Origin: Carbonactinospora thermoautotrophica
GTDB lineage: Bacteria; Actinomycetota; Actinomycetes; Streptomycetales; Carbonactinosporaceae
NCBI RefSeq assembly: GCF_001543895.1
Contig: NZ_JYIJ01000019.1
Span: 310,001 to 374,000 of the forward strand
DNA: 64,000 nucleotides
Direction of reading: 5' to 3'
Under the pieces are notes generated by a model that did no database searches, had not been told where the DNA came from, and was given only the letters and a program-made list of their open reading frames with translations. This document shows positions 1-8,579 of the stretch, piece after piece; within the stretch, counting starts at the first letter, position 1; the number at the start of each line of letters is the position of its first letter. Position numbers and translations under genes: made by a program.

Positions 1-14
1 AAGGAGTGACCCGG

Positions 15-1073
15 ATGCCGGCGACGTACCGGGTGACCGTCGAGCCGCTCGGACAACAGGTCGACTGTCGCGAGGACCAGCCCATCCTGGATGCCTGCCT
101 GCGCGCCGGGATCTGGCTGCCGCATGCCTGCACACACGGCACCTGCGGCACCTGCAAGGTGGAGATCCTCGACGGCGAGGTCGACCACGGCGACGCTTCG
201 ACGTTCGCCCTGATGGACTTCGAACGCGATGAGGGCAAGACCCTGCTCTGCTGCGCGCGGCCCCGCTCCGACGTGACCATCGAGGGCGACGTCGAGGTCG
301 AGGAGGGCGTCACCACCTATCCGGTGCGCGACTTCGTCGGCACGGTCGCCGCGGTCGAGGACTGCGCCACCGACACCCGCCGGCTGCTCATCGACCTCGA
401 CCACGACATCGCGTTCAACCCCGGCCAGTACGTGTCCCTCGAGGTGCCCGGCACGGGGGTGAGCCGCACGTACTCGATGGCCAACCCCCCGGCCGAATCC
501 CGCCGCATCGAGTTGCACATCCGCCGCACCCCCGGCGGGCTGGCCAGCGACGGCTGGATCTTCAAGACCCTGGCGCCGGGGGACACGGTCCGCCTCTCCG
601 GCCCGTACGGCCGTTTCTTCTGGCGCCCCGCCCGCACCGAGCCGGCCATCTGCATCGCCGGCGGCACGGGGCTGGCGCCGATCAAGGCCATGATCCGGCA
701 CGTGCTGGAAACCGGCGCCGACCGCGAGATCATCCTCTACCATGGCGGGCGCACCGCGGCCCACATGTACGACGTCGACTACTTCCGCGCGCTGGAGGAA
801 GCCCATCCCGACCGGTTCCGCTACCGGCCGTGCCTGTCCGATGAGCAGGCGGCCGGGTACCAGACCGGGCTGGTCACCGACGTGCTGGCCGCCGAGATGG
901 ACACCTGCCGCGGCCACGTCGCCTACGTGTGCGGCCCGCCGCCCATGGTGGAGGCCGCGCTGCGCACCCTCATGGCCAAGCGGCTGTTCCCCCGGGACAT
1001 CTACCGGGAGGACTTCTACGACGCCTCGGACAAGGCCGCCGCGAACGTGCGCAGCCCCCTGCTCAAGCGGTGA
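15..1073 (+). CDS. dmpP: Phenol hydroxylase-type ferredoxin/FAD reductase
   Basis: Electron-transfer component that would pass electrons from NAD(P)H through FAD and a 2Fe-2S cluster to a phenol/aromatic hydroxylase. The 352 residues match the roughly 350 usual for DmpP-type reductases. A plant-type 2Fe-2S domain comes first, with C39-x4-C44-x2-C47 and a distal Cys at 79. The FAD-binding motif RTYSMANPP and the nucleotide-binding motif GGTGLAP follow, and CGPPPMVEAAL lies near the C-terminus. The ATG at 15 is chosen because AAGGAG lies at 1-6; an in-frame GTG at 6 would sit inside that site. The oxygenase subunits are not visible and may precede the window. The exact hydroxylase partner is inferred. 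Confidence 0.85.
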   Translation: MPATYRVTVEPLGQQVDCREDQPILDACLRAGIWLPHACTHGTCGTCKVEILDGEVDHGDASTFALMDFERDEGKTLLCCARPRSDVTIEGDVEVEEGVTTYPVRDFVGTVAAVEDCATDTRRLLIDLDHDIAFNPGQYVSLEVPGTGVSRTYSMANPPAESRRIELHIRRTPGGLASDGWIFKTLAPGDTVRLSGPYGRFFWRPARTEPAICIAGGTGLAPIKAMIRHVLETGADREIILYHGGRTAAHMYDVDYFRALEEAHPDRFRYRPCLSDEQAAGYQTGLVTDVLAAEMDTCRGHVAYVCGPPPMVEAALRTLMAKRLFPRDIYREDFYDASDKAAANVRSPLLKR

Positions 1074-1160
1074 GGGGCGGACTGCGGGGTCGCGGTGAGG
1101 GGCGGACTGCAGGGTCGGCGCCGGGGCAGGACAGCGGCAGGAACAGCGAGAGGAGCACAG

Positions 1161-2015
1161 GTGAGTGACGTCGACAGCCGCGTGCGGCGGCCCGAGCTGG
1201 GCGCCTCGGTGGTCGCCCGCGGCATCCGCACCAACTACCTGGAGGCCGGCTCGGGCCCACCGGTCGTGCTGGTACACGGCTCCGGACCCGGGGTGAGCGC
1301 CTACGCGAACTGGCGGCTCACCATGCCGGCCCTGGCCGAGCGGTTCCGCGTGCTGGCCCCGGACATGGTCGGCTTCGGCTACACCGAGCGGCCCGCGGGC
1401 CTGCGCTACGACACCGAGACGTGGACCGATCACCTGGTCGGTTTCCTCGACGCGCTCGGGCTGGCCCGCGTCAACCTGGTCGGCAACAGCTTCGGCGGCG
1501 CGATCGCGCTGCGGGTCGCCGCCCGCCACCCCGACCGGGTGGACCGGCTGGTGCTCATGGGCAGCGTGGGCGTGTCGTTCCCGATCACCCCCGGCCTGGA
1601 CGCGGTCTGGGGTTACCAGCCGTCGCTGGAGAACATGCGCCGCCTGCTCGACATCTTCGCCTACTCCCGCGAGCTGGTCACCGACGAGCTGGCCGAGGTC
1701 CGCTACCGGGCGAGCATCCAGCCCGGCTTCCACGAGTCGTACTCGGCGATGTTCCCCGCCCCCCGGCAGCGCTGGGTGGACGCGCTCGCCACGCCCGAGG
1801 AGGAGATCGCCGCGCTCCCGCACGAGACCCTCCTCATCCACGGCCGCGACGACCAGGTGATCCCGATGGAGGTGTCGCTGCGCCTGCTGCGGCTCATCGG
1901 CAACGCGCGACTGCACGTCTTCGGCCGCTGCGGGCACTGGACCCAGATCGAACGCGGCGAGGAGTTCAATCGCCTGCTCGTGGACTTCCTGGACCGGCCG
2001 TCTGCGAGGCGGTGA
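1161..2015 (+). CDS. dmpD: Alpha/beta hydrolase, 2-hydroxymuconic semialdehyde hydrolase type
   Basis: Carbon-carbon bond hydrolase of the meta-cleavage pathway. It is expected to hydrolyse 2-hydroxymuconic semialdehyde, or a 6-substituted ring-fission product, to 2-hydroxypenta-2,4-dienoate plus an acid. The 284-residue protein shows the oxyanion motif HGSGPG, the nucleophile elbow GNSFGG, an acid in HGRDDQV and the catalytic His in CGHWTQIE, all standard for the DmpD/XylF/BphD group. The GTG at 1161 is preferred because AGGAG lies at 1151-1155; an open frame extends back to 1095 without similarity to the family. It follows the reductase on the same strand. Whether the natural substrate is the phenol- or biphenyl-type product cannot be settled from sequence alone. 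Confidence 0.85.
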   Translation: MSDVDSRVRRPELGASVVARGIRTNYLEAGSGPPVVLVHGSGPGVSAYANWRLTMPALAERFRVLAPDMVGFGYTERPAGLRYDTETWTDHLVGFLDALGLARVNLVGNSFGGAIALRVAARHPDRVDRLVLMGSVGVSFPITPGLDAVWGYQPSLENMRRLLDIFAYSRELVTDELAEVRYRASIQPGFHESYSAMFPAPRQRWVDALATPEEEIAALPHETLLIHGRDDQVIPMEVSLRLLRLIGNARLHVFGRCGHWTQIERGEEFNRLLVDFLDRPSARR

Positions 2016-2019
2016 GCCC

Positions 2020-2300
2020 GTGGCGGCAGACCGGCTGGCCCACTTGAGGATCGACGCGGCGCGGCCAGCTGCTGGACCCGATCAGCGACGCTGGCCCAGG
2101 CGTACCCCACCCAGCTGACCGCGCGCCGCATCGCCCGGGGCGCAGCGGCGCGGCGATGGCCGCGCTACGCTGCCCGGGAGCTGGATCGCCCGTCGGCGAG
2201 CTGGTGCTCCGGGCTCGCGGCCGCCGTGCCGCTGCGTCCCGGCGACGTGGTGTCGGTCGCCGTGGCCGAACACCCACCCGTTTCCGTACGGAGGACTGAC
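2020..2300 (+). pseudogene. Decayed 2-oxopent-4-enoate hydratase remnant
   Basis: This stretch resembles both ends of a DmpE/DmpH-family hydratase with the middle missing. One frame reads LAQAYPTQLTARRIARGA, matching the family's N-terminal AYxxQ...RRxARGA segment. It continues directly into SGLAAAVPLRPGDVVSV, matching the C-terminal segment seen in the two intact paralogues downstream ([17 protein letters not shown] in dmpE, MTDAVPLRPGSRVAAHF in dmpH). About 150 central residues are absent, and the extreme N-terminus appears shifted into another frame. It directly follows the hydrolase, the usual position of a hydratase. The reading rests on eye alignment, so similarity by chance in a GC-rich region cannot be excluded. 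Confidence 0.5.
2284..2293. promoter_or_regulatory. TCCGTACGGA palindrome upstream of the DUF336 gene
   Basis: A perfect 10-base palindrome lies 44 bases before the DUF336 start. Related TCCGTA-containing sequences recur within direct repeats before the dikinase operon. It is a possible operator for one of the two IclR regulators encoded nearby; function is inferred only from position and symmetry. Confidence 0.25.
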
Positions 2301-2337
2301 GCGCCGGGACACCCCGGCGCCGATCAGGAGGAGACCC

Positions 2338-2760
2338 GTGTCTGACCGTGTCACCACCGTCGCCACCGTCACGCTCAGCGGGGCGCAGCAGGTGCTCGCC
2401 GCCGCCGTCGAGCACGCCGCGACGCTCGACGTCCCCGTGTGCGTCGCGGTCGCCGACCGCGCCGGGAACCTGGTCGCGTTCGCCCGCATGGACGGCGCCC
2501 CCCTGCTGTCGGCCGGCCTCGCCCAGGACAAGGCGTACACGGTGGCCGCGTTCGGCCTGCCCACCCACGCCTGGTGGGACCTGATCAAGGACACCCCGTC
2601 GCTGCTGCACGGCATCGTCAAGACCGAGCGGCTGGTCATCTTCGGCGGCGGCGTGCCGCTGGTCGTCGACGGCGAACTCGTCGGCGCCGTGGGTGTCTCC
2701 GGCGGCAGCGTCGAACAGGACCGCGAGATCGCCGAGGCCGGCGCGAGCGCCCTGGCCTGA
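2338..2760 (+). CDS. GlcG/HbpS-family (DUF336) protein
   Basis: A 140-residue protein of the DUF336 (HbpS/GlcG/PduO C-terminal-like) family. It shows the typical pattern: a helix with SGAQQVLAAAVEHA, a strand VCVAVADRAGNLVAFARMDGA, then GGGVPLVVDGELVGAVGVSGG. Such proteins are often encoded inside aromatic and glycolate catabolic operons, and some members bind haem; the molecular role here is not known. The GTG start at 2338 follows AGGAGGAG at 2326-2333. It lies at the end of the first catabolic gene set and runs convergent with the IclR gene on the other strand. Confidence 0.8.
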   Translation: MSDRVTTVATVTLSGAQQVLAAAVEHAATLDVPVCVAVADRAGNLVAFARMDGAPLLSAGLAQDKAYTVAAFGLPTHAWWDLIKDTPSLLHGIVKTERLVIFGGGVPLVVDGELVGAVGVSGGSVEQDREIAEAGASALA

Positions 2761-2782
2761 CGCGCCGCGCCACGTACGCCGG

Positions 2783-3589
2783 TCAGGTCAGCCGCGGCGC
2801 GTGCAGCGTCCGGGACAGCGCGAGCGCCGCGGTACGCACCGCGGGCGCCATCCGGTCCAGGTTCATCCGGTTGCTCCACCCGGAGATCGACAGCCCCCCG
2901 ACCACCGTGTCGTCCGAGCCGAAGATCGGGCTCGCGGCGCACACGATGCCGTCGCCGGACTCCTCCCGGTCGAACGCCACCCCCTCCTTGCGGATCGTCT
3001 CCAGCTCCCGGCGCAGCAGGGCGGGGACCACGATCGTGCGCCGGCTGACCCGGGTCAGGCCGTGGGCGATCACGGCCTCGACCACGTCCGGCGGCGAGAA
3101 GGCGAGGATCGCCTTGCCCACCCCCGTCGCGTGCGCGGGCAGCCGGCCGCCGACCCGCGACGGCAGGGCCGGGCCGTCCTTGCTGCGCAGGATCTCCAGG
3201 TACACCACCTCGGTGCCCTCCAGCACCGCCAGGTGCACCACCTGCCGGGTCGCCTCCTGCAGGTCGGTCATGAACGGCAACGCCGCCTCGCGCAGGCCTC
3301 GCTGGATCGGGACGAGCTGGCCCAGCTCGAACAGCCGCAGGCCGAGCCGCACCCGCTTGCCGGTCCGAGCCAGCAGGCCGTGTGCCGTCAGGCTGTCGAC
3401 CAGCCGGAACACCGTCGACTTGGGCAGGCCCGTGCGGCGGGCCAGCTCGGACACTCCCAGCGCGACGTCGTCCACGCCGAACGCGCCGAGCAGCGCGGCC
3501 ACCCGGGCCACGGTCGAGCCCTCGCGGTTGTTCCGCTCAGCGGCACACACGGATTGCAGGGTCGAGAAAACGTAAGGGATTGTCAACAT
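2783..3589 (-). CDS. IclR-family transcriptional regulator (first of two)
   Basis: DNA-binding regulator with an N-terminal winged helix (ELARRTGLPKSTVFRLVDSL) and a C-terminal IclR effector domain (RLPAHATGVGKAILAF, then GVAFDREESGDGIVCAASPIF and a GGLSISG segment). About 268 residues from the ATG at 3589. That start lacks a good ribosome-binding site, and the frame extends to 3655, so the N-terminus is uncertain. IclR proteins near aromatic operons usually sense a pathway substrate or intermediate. It is divergent from the second IclR gene, so the short region 3590-3659 should hold both promoters. Confidence 0.85.
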   Translation of the reverse strand: MLTIPYVFSTLQSVCAAERNNREGSTVARVAALLGAFGVDDVALGVSELARRTGLPKSTVFRLVDSLTAHGLLARTGKRVRLGLRLFELGQLVPIQRGLREAALPFMTDLQEATRQVVHLAVLEGTEVVYLEILRSKDGPALPSRVGGRLPAHATGVGKAILAFSPPDVVEAVIAHGLTRVSRRTIVVPALLRRELETIRKEGVAFDREESGDGIVCAASPIFGSDDTVVGGLSISGWSNRMNLDRMAPAVRTAALALSRTLHAPRLT

Positions 3590-3659
3590 ACGACGCACGT
3601 AAATTCCTGGTAACAGGCGTGTGTCCCCGGTGCGGACAAAGACTCGGGAGGTCACGCCG

Positions 3660-4481
3660 ATGACTCCTCAGCCGACAGTTACCCAGGACACCCTTGCCCA
3701 GGACACTGCCAAACCCATTCCCTCCCCGAGGAACGGGACGGACGGGGGCCTCCGGTCGGTCCTCGCCGCTTTGGACCTGCTCGACTGCTTCGCCTCCGCC
3801 GACGAGCTCGGCGTCTCCGAGATCGCCCGCCGGCTGGGCCTCGCCAAGAGCACCGTGCACCGGCTGCTCACCACGTTGTGCGCGCGTGGCCTGGCGGAGA
3901 AGAACCCGCACACCTCCCGGTACCGGCTCGGGTTCCGCCTCTACGAACTGGGCCAGCTCGCGATCAGCCGGTTCGAGCTGCGCCAGGCCGCCCTGCCACT
4001 GCTGGAGGAATTGCGGGAACGCACCGGCTGCACGATCCACCTGGCGATCCCGGACGGCGCCGACATCGTGTACGTCGAGCGGTTGCAGACGCTGCGCGGC
4101 ATGCGGCTGATGACGAACGTCAGCCGGCGCCTGCCGGCGCACTGCACCAGTTCCGGCAAGGCCATCGCCGCGTTCGACCCCGCGGTCGCGCAGGCTCGCC
4201 GGGCGGCGGGTTTCCCGCAGCTCACCAGCTGCTCGATCCGCAGCGCCGCCGACTACGACCGGGAGCTGGAGGCGGTACGCCGCACCGGGTACGCGGTCAA
4301 CCACGACGAGGCCCTGGTCGGGCTCAGCTCGGTGGCCGCGCCGGTCCGCGACCACGAGGGGCGCGCCCGGGCCGCGATCTCGCTGGTCGGATTGAGTCGC
4401 GAGATCGAGAGCGCGATCGAGCGCAACGCCCGCTTGGCCCAGGCCGCCGCCAACAAGCTCGCGCGGACGCTCTGCCTGTGA
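3660..4481 (+). CDS. IclR-family transcriptional regulator (second of two)
   Basis: A 273-residue IclR protein. It has an unconserved N-terminal tail, a winged helix (EIARRLGLAKSTVHRLLTTL) and an effector domain with GCTIHLAIPDGADIVYVE, RLPAHCTSSGKAIAAF and GYAVNHDEALVGLSSVAAPV. The ATG at 3660 is preceded by GGGAG at about 3646-3650, with better spacing than any upstream start. It runs toward the meta-cleavage operon that begins at 4765 and is the most likely local regulator of that operon, by position. Two adjacent, divergent IclR genes suggest separate control of the upper (1-2760) and lower (4765-10013) gene sets. Confidence 0.87.
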   Translation: MTPQPTVTQDTLAQDTAKPIPSPRNGTDGGLRSVLAALDLLDCFASADELGVSEIARRLGLAKSTVHRLLTTLCARGLAEKNPHTSRYRLGFRLYELGQLAISRFELRQAALPLLEELRERTGCTIHLAIPDGADIVYVERLQTLRGMRLMTNVSRRLPAHCTSSGKAIAAFDPAVAQARRAAGFPQLTSCSIRSAADYDRELEAVRRTGYAVNHDEALVGLSSVAAPVRDHEGRARAAISLVGLSREIESAIERNARLAQAAANKLARTLCL

Positions 4482-4764
4482 CCCGCTGGTCGCCGGAGCG
4501 GTCCATACGTTTCTTTCCCGGTTTTCCTTCCCCGGTTTCTTCTGATCTCTCCCCGGTCCCCCGATCTCTCCCCGGCCGCCGTTCGTCCCGCCGGAGGAGC
4601 AGGGTGCCGGTCCGCCAGAACCGCTGTTCCGCGCTCGGGAACGTCAGCCCCGTGCCGCCGGCTCCCCGCCTAGCGTGCGGAGTGGGCGGCCCGCGGTCTC
4701 GACGATCCGGGGCCGTCGATCCTTGGCTGCCCAGGCTGAGGCCTGACCGACCTGTGAGGTGTTC
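4482..4764 (+). promoter_or_regulatory. Leader/promoter region of the meta-cleavage operon
   Basis: These 283 bases contain no gene and precede six coupled genes, so they should carry the operon promoter. Visible structure includes a tandem GATCTCTCCCCGG repeat near 4545-4575 and an inverted repeat GTTCC (4626-4630) / GGAAC (4638-4642), a candidate IclR operator. No convincing -35/-10 pair was identified. Confidence 0.35.
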
Positions 4765-5553
4765 ATGGATGCGCAGACGCGCCGGCTCGCCGCCGACCTG
4801 TTGCTGTCGGCGTACGAGACCGGGGCGCCGGTCGAGCCGCTGACCGAGAAGTTCGCCGACCTGACGGTGGAAGACGCCTACGGTATCCAGCTCGCCCAAG
4901 TCGAGCAGTGGTGCGCCCGAGGCGCCCGGGTCAAGGGCCACAAGGTGGGGCTGACCTCGGCGGCCATGCAGCGGCAGATGGGCGTGGACACACCCGACTT
5001 CGGCCATCTGCTGGACTCGATGTTCTTCCTGGAGAACCTGCCGATCCCGGTGGGGCGTTTCCTACAGCCGCGGGTGGAGCCGGAGGTGGCCTTCGTGTTG
5101 AAGTCGCCGCTGGCCGGTCCCGGGGTGACGGCGGCGGAGGCCGCCGCCGCGGTGGACTTCGTGCTCCCGGCGCTGGAGATCATCGACTCCCGGATCCGGG
5201 ACTGGCGGATCACGCTGGTGGACACGATCGCCGACAACGCCTCCTCCGGAGGGGTGGTGCTGGGCAGCCGGCCCACGCCGCTGTCCGCGGTGGATCTGCG
5301 CCTGGCGGGCTGCACCGTGCACCGGGGCGGTGAGGTGGTGGCCACCGGCGCCGGGGGAGCGGTCCTGGGGTCACCGTTGAACGCCCTGGTGTGGCTGGCC
5401 AACACGCTCGGGCCGTTGGGCGTGTCGCTGGAGGCGGGACAGGTCGTGCTGCCCGGGTCGGTGACCGCCGCCGTGCCGGTGGCGGCGGGGGATGTGGTCA
5501 CGGCGACCTTCGCCGGGCTGGGCAGCGTGACGGCGGTTTTCGAAGGAGCGTGA
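4765..5553 (+). CDS. dmpE: 2-oxopent-4-enoate hydratase
   Basis: Adds water to 2-hydroxypenta-2,4-dienoate to give 4-hydroxy-2-oxovalerate. The 262-residue protein shows the family motifs [47 protein letters not shown] and [11 protein letters not shown], the acidic residues forming the metal site. The ATG at 4765 follows GAGG at 4756-4759; an in-frame GTG at 4759 overlaps that site and is less likely. It is first in the operon and ends three bases before the next gene. It is called hydratase rather than oxalocrotonate decarboxylase by operon order (E-F-G-H-I) and closer fit, but the two families are homologous and could be swapped. Confidence 0.85.
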   Translation: MDAQTRRLAADLLLSAYETGAPVEPLTEKFADLTVEDAYGIQLAQVEQWCARGARVKGHKVGLTSAAMQRQMGVDTPDFGHLLDSMFFLENLPIPVGRFLQPRVEPEVAFVLKSPLAGPGVTAAEAAAAVDFVLPALEIIDSRIRDWRITLVDTIADNASSGGVVLGSRPTPLSAVDLRLAGCTVHRGGEVVATGAGGAVLGSPLNALVWLANTLGPLGVSLEAGQVVLPGSVTAAVPVAAGDVVTATFAGLGSVTAVFEGA

Positions 5554-5555
5554 GC

Positions 5556-6470
5556 ATGAGCAAGGCGGTGGCGGCGATCGTCGGGCCGGGCAACATCGGC
5601 ACCGACCTGCTGGCCAAGCTGCGGCGTAGCGAGCACGTCGAGGTTCGCTACATGGTCGGGGTGGACCCGGCTTCGGAGGGCCTGGCGCGCGCCCGCGAGC
5701 TTGGCGTGGAGACGTCGGCGGAGGGCGTGGACTGGCTGTTGGCCCAGGACGAGCTGCCCGACCTGGTGTTCGAGGCGACTTCCGCCAAGGCCCACCTGGC
5801 CAACGCCCCACGGTACGCCGAAGCCGGCATCCAGGCGATCGACCTCACCCCGGCCGCGGTTGGGCCGTACGTGTGCCCGCCGGTCAACCTCGACATCCAC
5901 GTCGACGCGCCGAACCTGAACATGATCACCTGTGGGGGGCAGGCCACGATCCCGATCGTGCACGCCGTCTCGCGGGTGGTGCCGGTGCCGTACGCGGAGA
6001 TCGTGGCGTCGATCGCCTCGCGGTCGGCCGGCCCCGGCACGCGGGCCAACATCGACGAGTTCACCCAGACCACGGCCGGCGCGATCGAGAAGATCGGCGG
6101 CGCCGGGCGGGGCAAGGCGATCATCATCCTCAACCCGGTGGACCCGCCGATGATCATGCGGGACACGGTGTTCTGCGCGATCCCAGCGGACGCCGACCAG
6201 GAGGCGATCAGCGCCTCGATCCACGCGATGGTCGCCGAGGTGCAAAAGTACGTGCCCGGCTACACGCTGCGGGCCGAACCGCAGTTCGACCCCCCGCGCG
6301 AGGGCTGGGGAGGCCACGCCCGGGTCGCGGTCTTCCTGGAGGTCCGCGGCAACGGCGACTACCTGCCACCGTGGGCTGGAAACCTCGACATCATGACCGC
6401 CGCGGCCGCCCGCGTGGGTGAGCTGCTGGCGCAGGCACGGACGACGAAGGAGACGGCGGCGAGGACATGA
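5556..6470 (+). CDS. dmpF: Acetaldehyde dehydrogenase (acylating)
   Basis: Oxidises acetaldehyde with NAD and CoA to acetyl-CoA, working in a channelled complex with the aldolase encoded next. The 304 residues are the family length. An N-terminal Rossmann motif ([11 protein letters not shown]), the conserved EATSAKAH segment and the active-site Cys in [12 protein letters not shown] are visible, with NLDIMTAAA near the C-terminus. The ATG at 5556 follows AAGGAG at 5543-5548, which lies inside the end of dmpE. The last four bases overlap the start of the aldolase gene (ATGA), consistent with translational coupling of the two partners. Confidence 0.95.
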   Translation: MSKAVAAIVGPGNIGTDLLAKLRRSEHVEVRYMVGVDPASEGLARARELGVETSAEGVDWLLAQDELPDLVFEATSAKAHLANAPRYAEAGIQAIDLTPAAVGPYVCPPVNLDIHVDAPNLNMITCGGQATIPIVHAVSRVVPVPYAEIVASIASRSAGPGTRANIDEFTQTTAGAIEKIGGAGRGKAIIILNPVDPPMIMRDTVFCAIPADADQEAISASIHAMVAEVQKYVPGYTLRAEPQFDPPREGWGGHARVAVFLEVRGNGDYLPPWAGNLDIMTAAAARVGELLAQARTTKETAART

Positions 6471-7543
6471 GCGGCGAGGACAAGAACGGGACCAAGTCCG
6501 GCGAGCGGGCGTTGCGGATCACCGACTCGACGTTGCGGGACGGCTCGCACGCGATGGCCCACCAGTTCACCGAGGAGCAGGTGCGGGCCACCGTGCACGC
6601 CCTGGATCAGGCCGGGGTGGAGGTGATCGAGGTCTCCCACGGCGACGGGCTCGGCGGGTCGTCGTTCAACTACGGCTTCTCCCGGACCGACGAGATCAAG
6701 CTGATCGCCGCCGCGGTGGAGGAGGCCCGGCAGGCGCGGATCGCCGTCCTGCTGCTGCCCGGTGTCGGCACGGTGGAGGATCTGAAGGCGGCGCACGACG
6801 CCGGGGCGCAGGTGGCCCGGATCGCCACCCACTGCACCGAGGCGGACGTGTCGATCCAGCACTTCGGCGTGGCGCGCGAGTTGGGCATGGAGACCGTGGG
6901 GTTCCTCATGCTCGCCCACCGGATCGGGCCCGCGGAGCTGGCCCGGCAGGCGCGGATCATGGTGGACGCCGGCGCCCAGTGCGTGTACGTGGTCGACTCC
7001 GCCGGCGCGATGGTGCTGTCCGACACCCAGGAGCGGATCGCGGCGCTGGTCGCCGAGATCGGCCGGGACGCCCAGGTCGGCTTCCACGGCCACCAGAACC
7101 TCTCCCTCGGCGTGGCCAACTCAGTGCTGGCCTACCAGGCCGGGGCGCGGCAGATCGACGGCGCGCTGTGCGCGCTCGGGGCCGGGGCCGGCAACTCCCC
7201 GACCGAGGTGCTCGCGGCCACCTTCGACCGGCTCGGCATCCCCACCGGGGTGGACGTGCAGGCCGCGCTCGCCGCCGCCGAGGAGGTCGTCAAGCCGTAC
7301 CTGCCGCGCCTGCCGTGGACGGACCGCGCCTCGATCGTCCAGGGCTACGCCGGCGTGTACTCCAGCTTCCTGCTGCACGCCGAACGCGCCGCCGCCCGGT
7401 ACGGCGTGCCCGCCCACGAGATCCTCCAGCGGGTCGGCGAGGCCGGCTACGTCGGCGGCCAGGAGGACATGATCATCGACATCGCCATCCAACTCGCCCA
7501 GGAACGCGAGATGGGTGACCTGGCTGCCACGGGAGTCCGCTGA
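6467..7543 (+). CDS. dmpG: 4-hydroxy-2-oxovalerate aldolase
   Basis: Class II, divalent-metal-dependent aldolase that splits 4-hydroxy-2-oxovalerate into pyruvate and acetaldehyde. The acetaldehyde is channelled to the DmpF partner. 358 residues. The TIM-barrel N-terminus carries the signature [15 protein letters not shown] (catalytic Arg-Asp, and a His as general base), followed by [27 protein letters not shown] and [15 protein letters not shown] with metal-binding His residues. The start overlaps dmpF by four bases, and the stop overlaps the next start by one base. This is the most secure assignment in the operon. Confidence 0.96.
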   Translation: MSGEDKNGTKSGERALRITDSTLRDGSHAMAHQFTEEQVRATVHALDQAGVEVIEVSHGDGLGGSSFNYGFSRTDEIKLIAAAVEEARQARIAVLLLPGVGTVEDLKAAHDAGAQVARIATHCTEADVSIQHFGVARELGMETVGFLMLAHRIGPAELARQARIMVDAGAQCVYVVDSAGAMVLSDTQERIAALVAEIGRDAQVGFHGHQNLSLGVANSVLAYQAGARQIDGALCALGAGAGNSPTEVLAATFDRLGIPTGVDVQAALAAAEEVVKPYLPRLPWTDRASIVQGYAGVYSSFLLHAERAAARYGVPAHEILQRVGEAGYVGGQEDMIIDIAIQLAQEREMGDLAATGVR

Positions 7544-8367
7544 TGAGCAAGACCACCACGCCGGCGACGGCGCGGAACATCGAATGGGCCGTGGCCACCC
7601 TGCGGGAGGCCGAACTCACCCGCACCGACCGCGGGCCGATCACCGAGGAGTGGCCGGACCTGGACCTGGACACCGCGTACGCGATCCAGGACGAGATGGT
7701 CTGTCGCCGCGTGGAGTCCGAGGGGGAGACCATCGTGGGGGTCAAGCTCGGGCTGACCTCCCGCGCCAAGCAGCGGCGGATGAACGTGGACTCCCCGCTG
7801 ACCGCGTGGCTCACCGACGCCATGGTGCTGCCCGCGGGCGCGCCGGTGCCCCTGGATGAGCTGATCCACCCCCGGGTGGAGCCGGAGATCGTGTTCGTGC
7901 TGGGCCGGCGGCTGGCCGGCCCCGGGGTGACCGCGGCCACGGCCCTGGCCGCGGTGGAGCGCGTGTACGCGGGGATCGAGATCATCGACTCCCGCTACAC
8001 CGACTTCCGCTTCACCCTGCCGGACGTGGTCGCCGACAACGCGTCCGCGGCCCGCTTCCTCCTCGGCGGCGTGGGCCGCCGGCCCGAGGAGCTCGACCTC
8101 GCCCTGGAGGCGTGCCTGCTGGAGGTCGACGGCCGCGTCGTGGACACCGCCACCGGCGCCGCGGTGCAGGGTCACCCCGCCGAGGCCCTGGCGCTGGCCG
8201 CCAACTCCCTCGCCCGCCGCCAGGTCGCCCTCGAACCCGGGTGGATCGTGCTGACCGGCGGCATGACCGACGCGGTGCCGCTGCGGCCGGGGTCTCGGGT
8301 GGCCGCCCACTTCACCAACCTGGGCTCGGTCGTGGCCGCCGCCCCGGCGCGCGGGGAGGCCGGCTGA
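7543..8367 (+). CDS. dmpH: 4-oxalocrotonate decarboxylase
   Basis: Metal-dependent decarboxylation of 2-oxohex-3-enedioate to 2-hydroxypenta-2,4-dienoate. 274 residues, paralogous to dmpE: AYAIQDEMVCRRV, GVKLGLTSRAKQRRM, PRVEPEIVFVLG, GIEIIDSRYTDF, DNASAARFLLG. The change from GHKVGLTS to GVKLGLTS and the position between aldolase and tautomerase favour the decarboxylase over a second hydratase. The start shares one base with the aldolase stop, and the stop TGA at 8365-8367 overlaps the tautomerase ATG. In this family the decarboxylase and hydratase form a physical complex, which fits the coupled gene layout. Confidence 0.85.
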   Translation: MSKTTTPATARNIEWAVATLREAELTRTDRGPITEEWPDLDLDTAYAIQDEMVCRRVESEGETIVGVKLGLTSRAKQRRMNVDSPLTAWLTDAMVLPAGAPVPLDELIHPRVEPEIVFVLGRRLAGPGVTAATALAAVERVYAGIEIIDSRYTDFRFTLPDVVADNASAARFLLGGVGRRPEELDLALEACLLEVDGRVVDTATGAAVQGHPAEALALAANSLARRQVALEPGWIVLTGGMTDAVPLRPGSRVAAHFTNLGSVVAAAPARGEAG

Positions 8368-8576
8368 TGCCGCTGGTCGAGGTGACCCTTGTCGAGGGCC
8401 GGGCGCCGGAGACGATCCGGGCGCTGATCCACGCGCTGCACGCGGCCGTCCGGGACACCGTCGGCGCACCGGACGCCAGCATCCGCGTCGTCGTCCGCGA
8501 GGTCCCGGCGACCCACTGGGCCGCCGGGGACGTGACGATCGCGGAGCGGCGTGCCAACGAGATCGTGGAAAGGTGA
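8367..8576 (+). CDS. dmpI: 4-oxalocrotonate tautomerase
   Basis: Small tautomerase that converts 2-hydroxymuconate to 2-oxohex-3-enedioate. The 69-residue polypeptide begins MPLVEVTLVEGR; after Met removal Pro1 is the catalytic base. The RAPETIRALIHALHAAV helix and the VVVREVPATHWAAGD segment fit the family. Family members are about 62 residues; the extra C-terminal residues are unremarkable. The ATG overlaps the decarboxylase stop, and the stop lies just before the next ribosome-binding site. Its presence shows that the oxidative (dehydrogenase) branch of meta-cleavage is complete. Confidence 0.9.
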   Translation: MPLVEVTLVEGRAPETIRALIHALHAAVRDTVGAPDASIRVVVREVPATHWAAGDVTIAERRANEIVER

Positions 8577-8579
8577 CTG

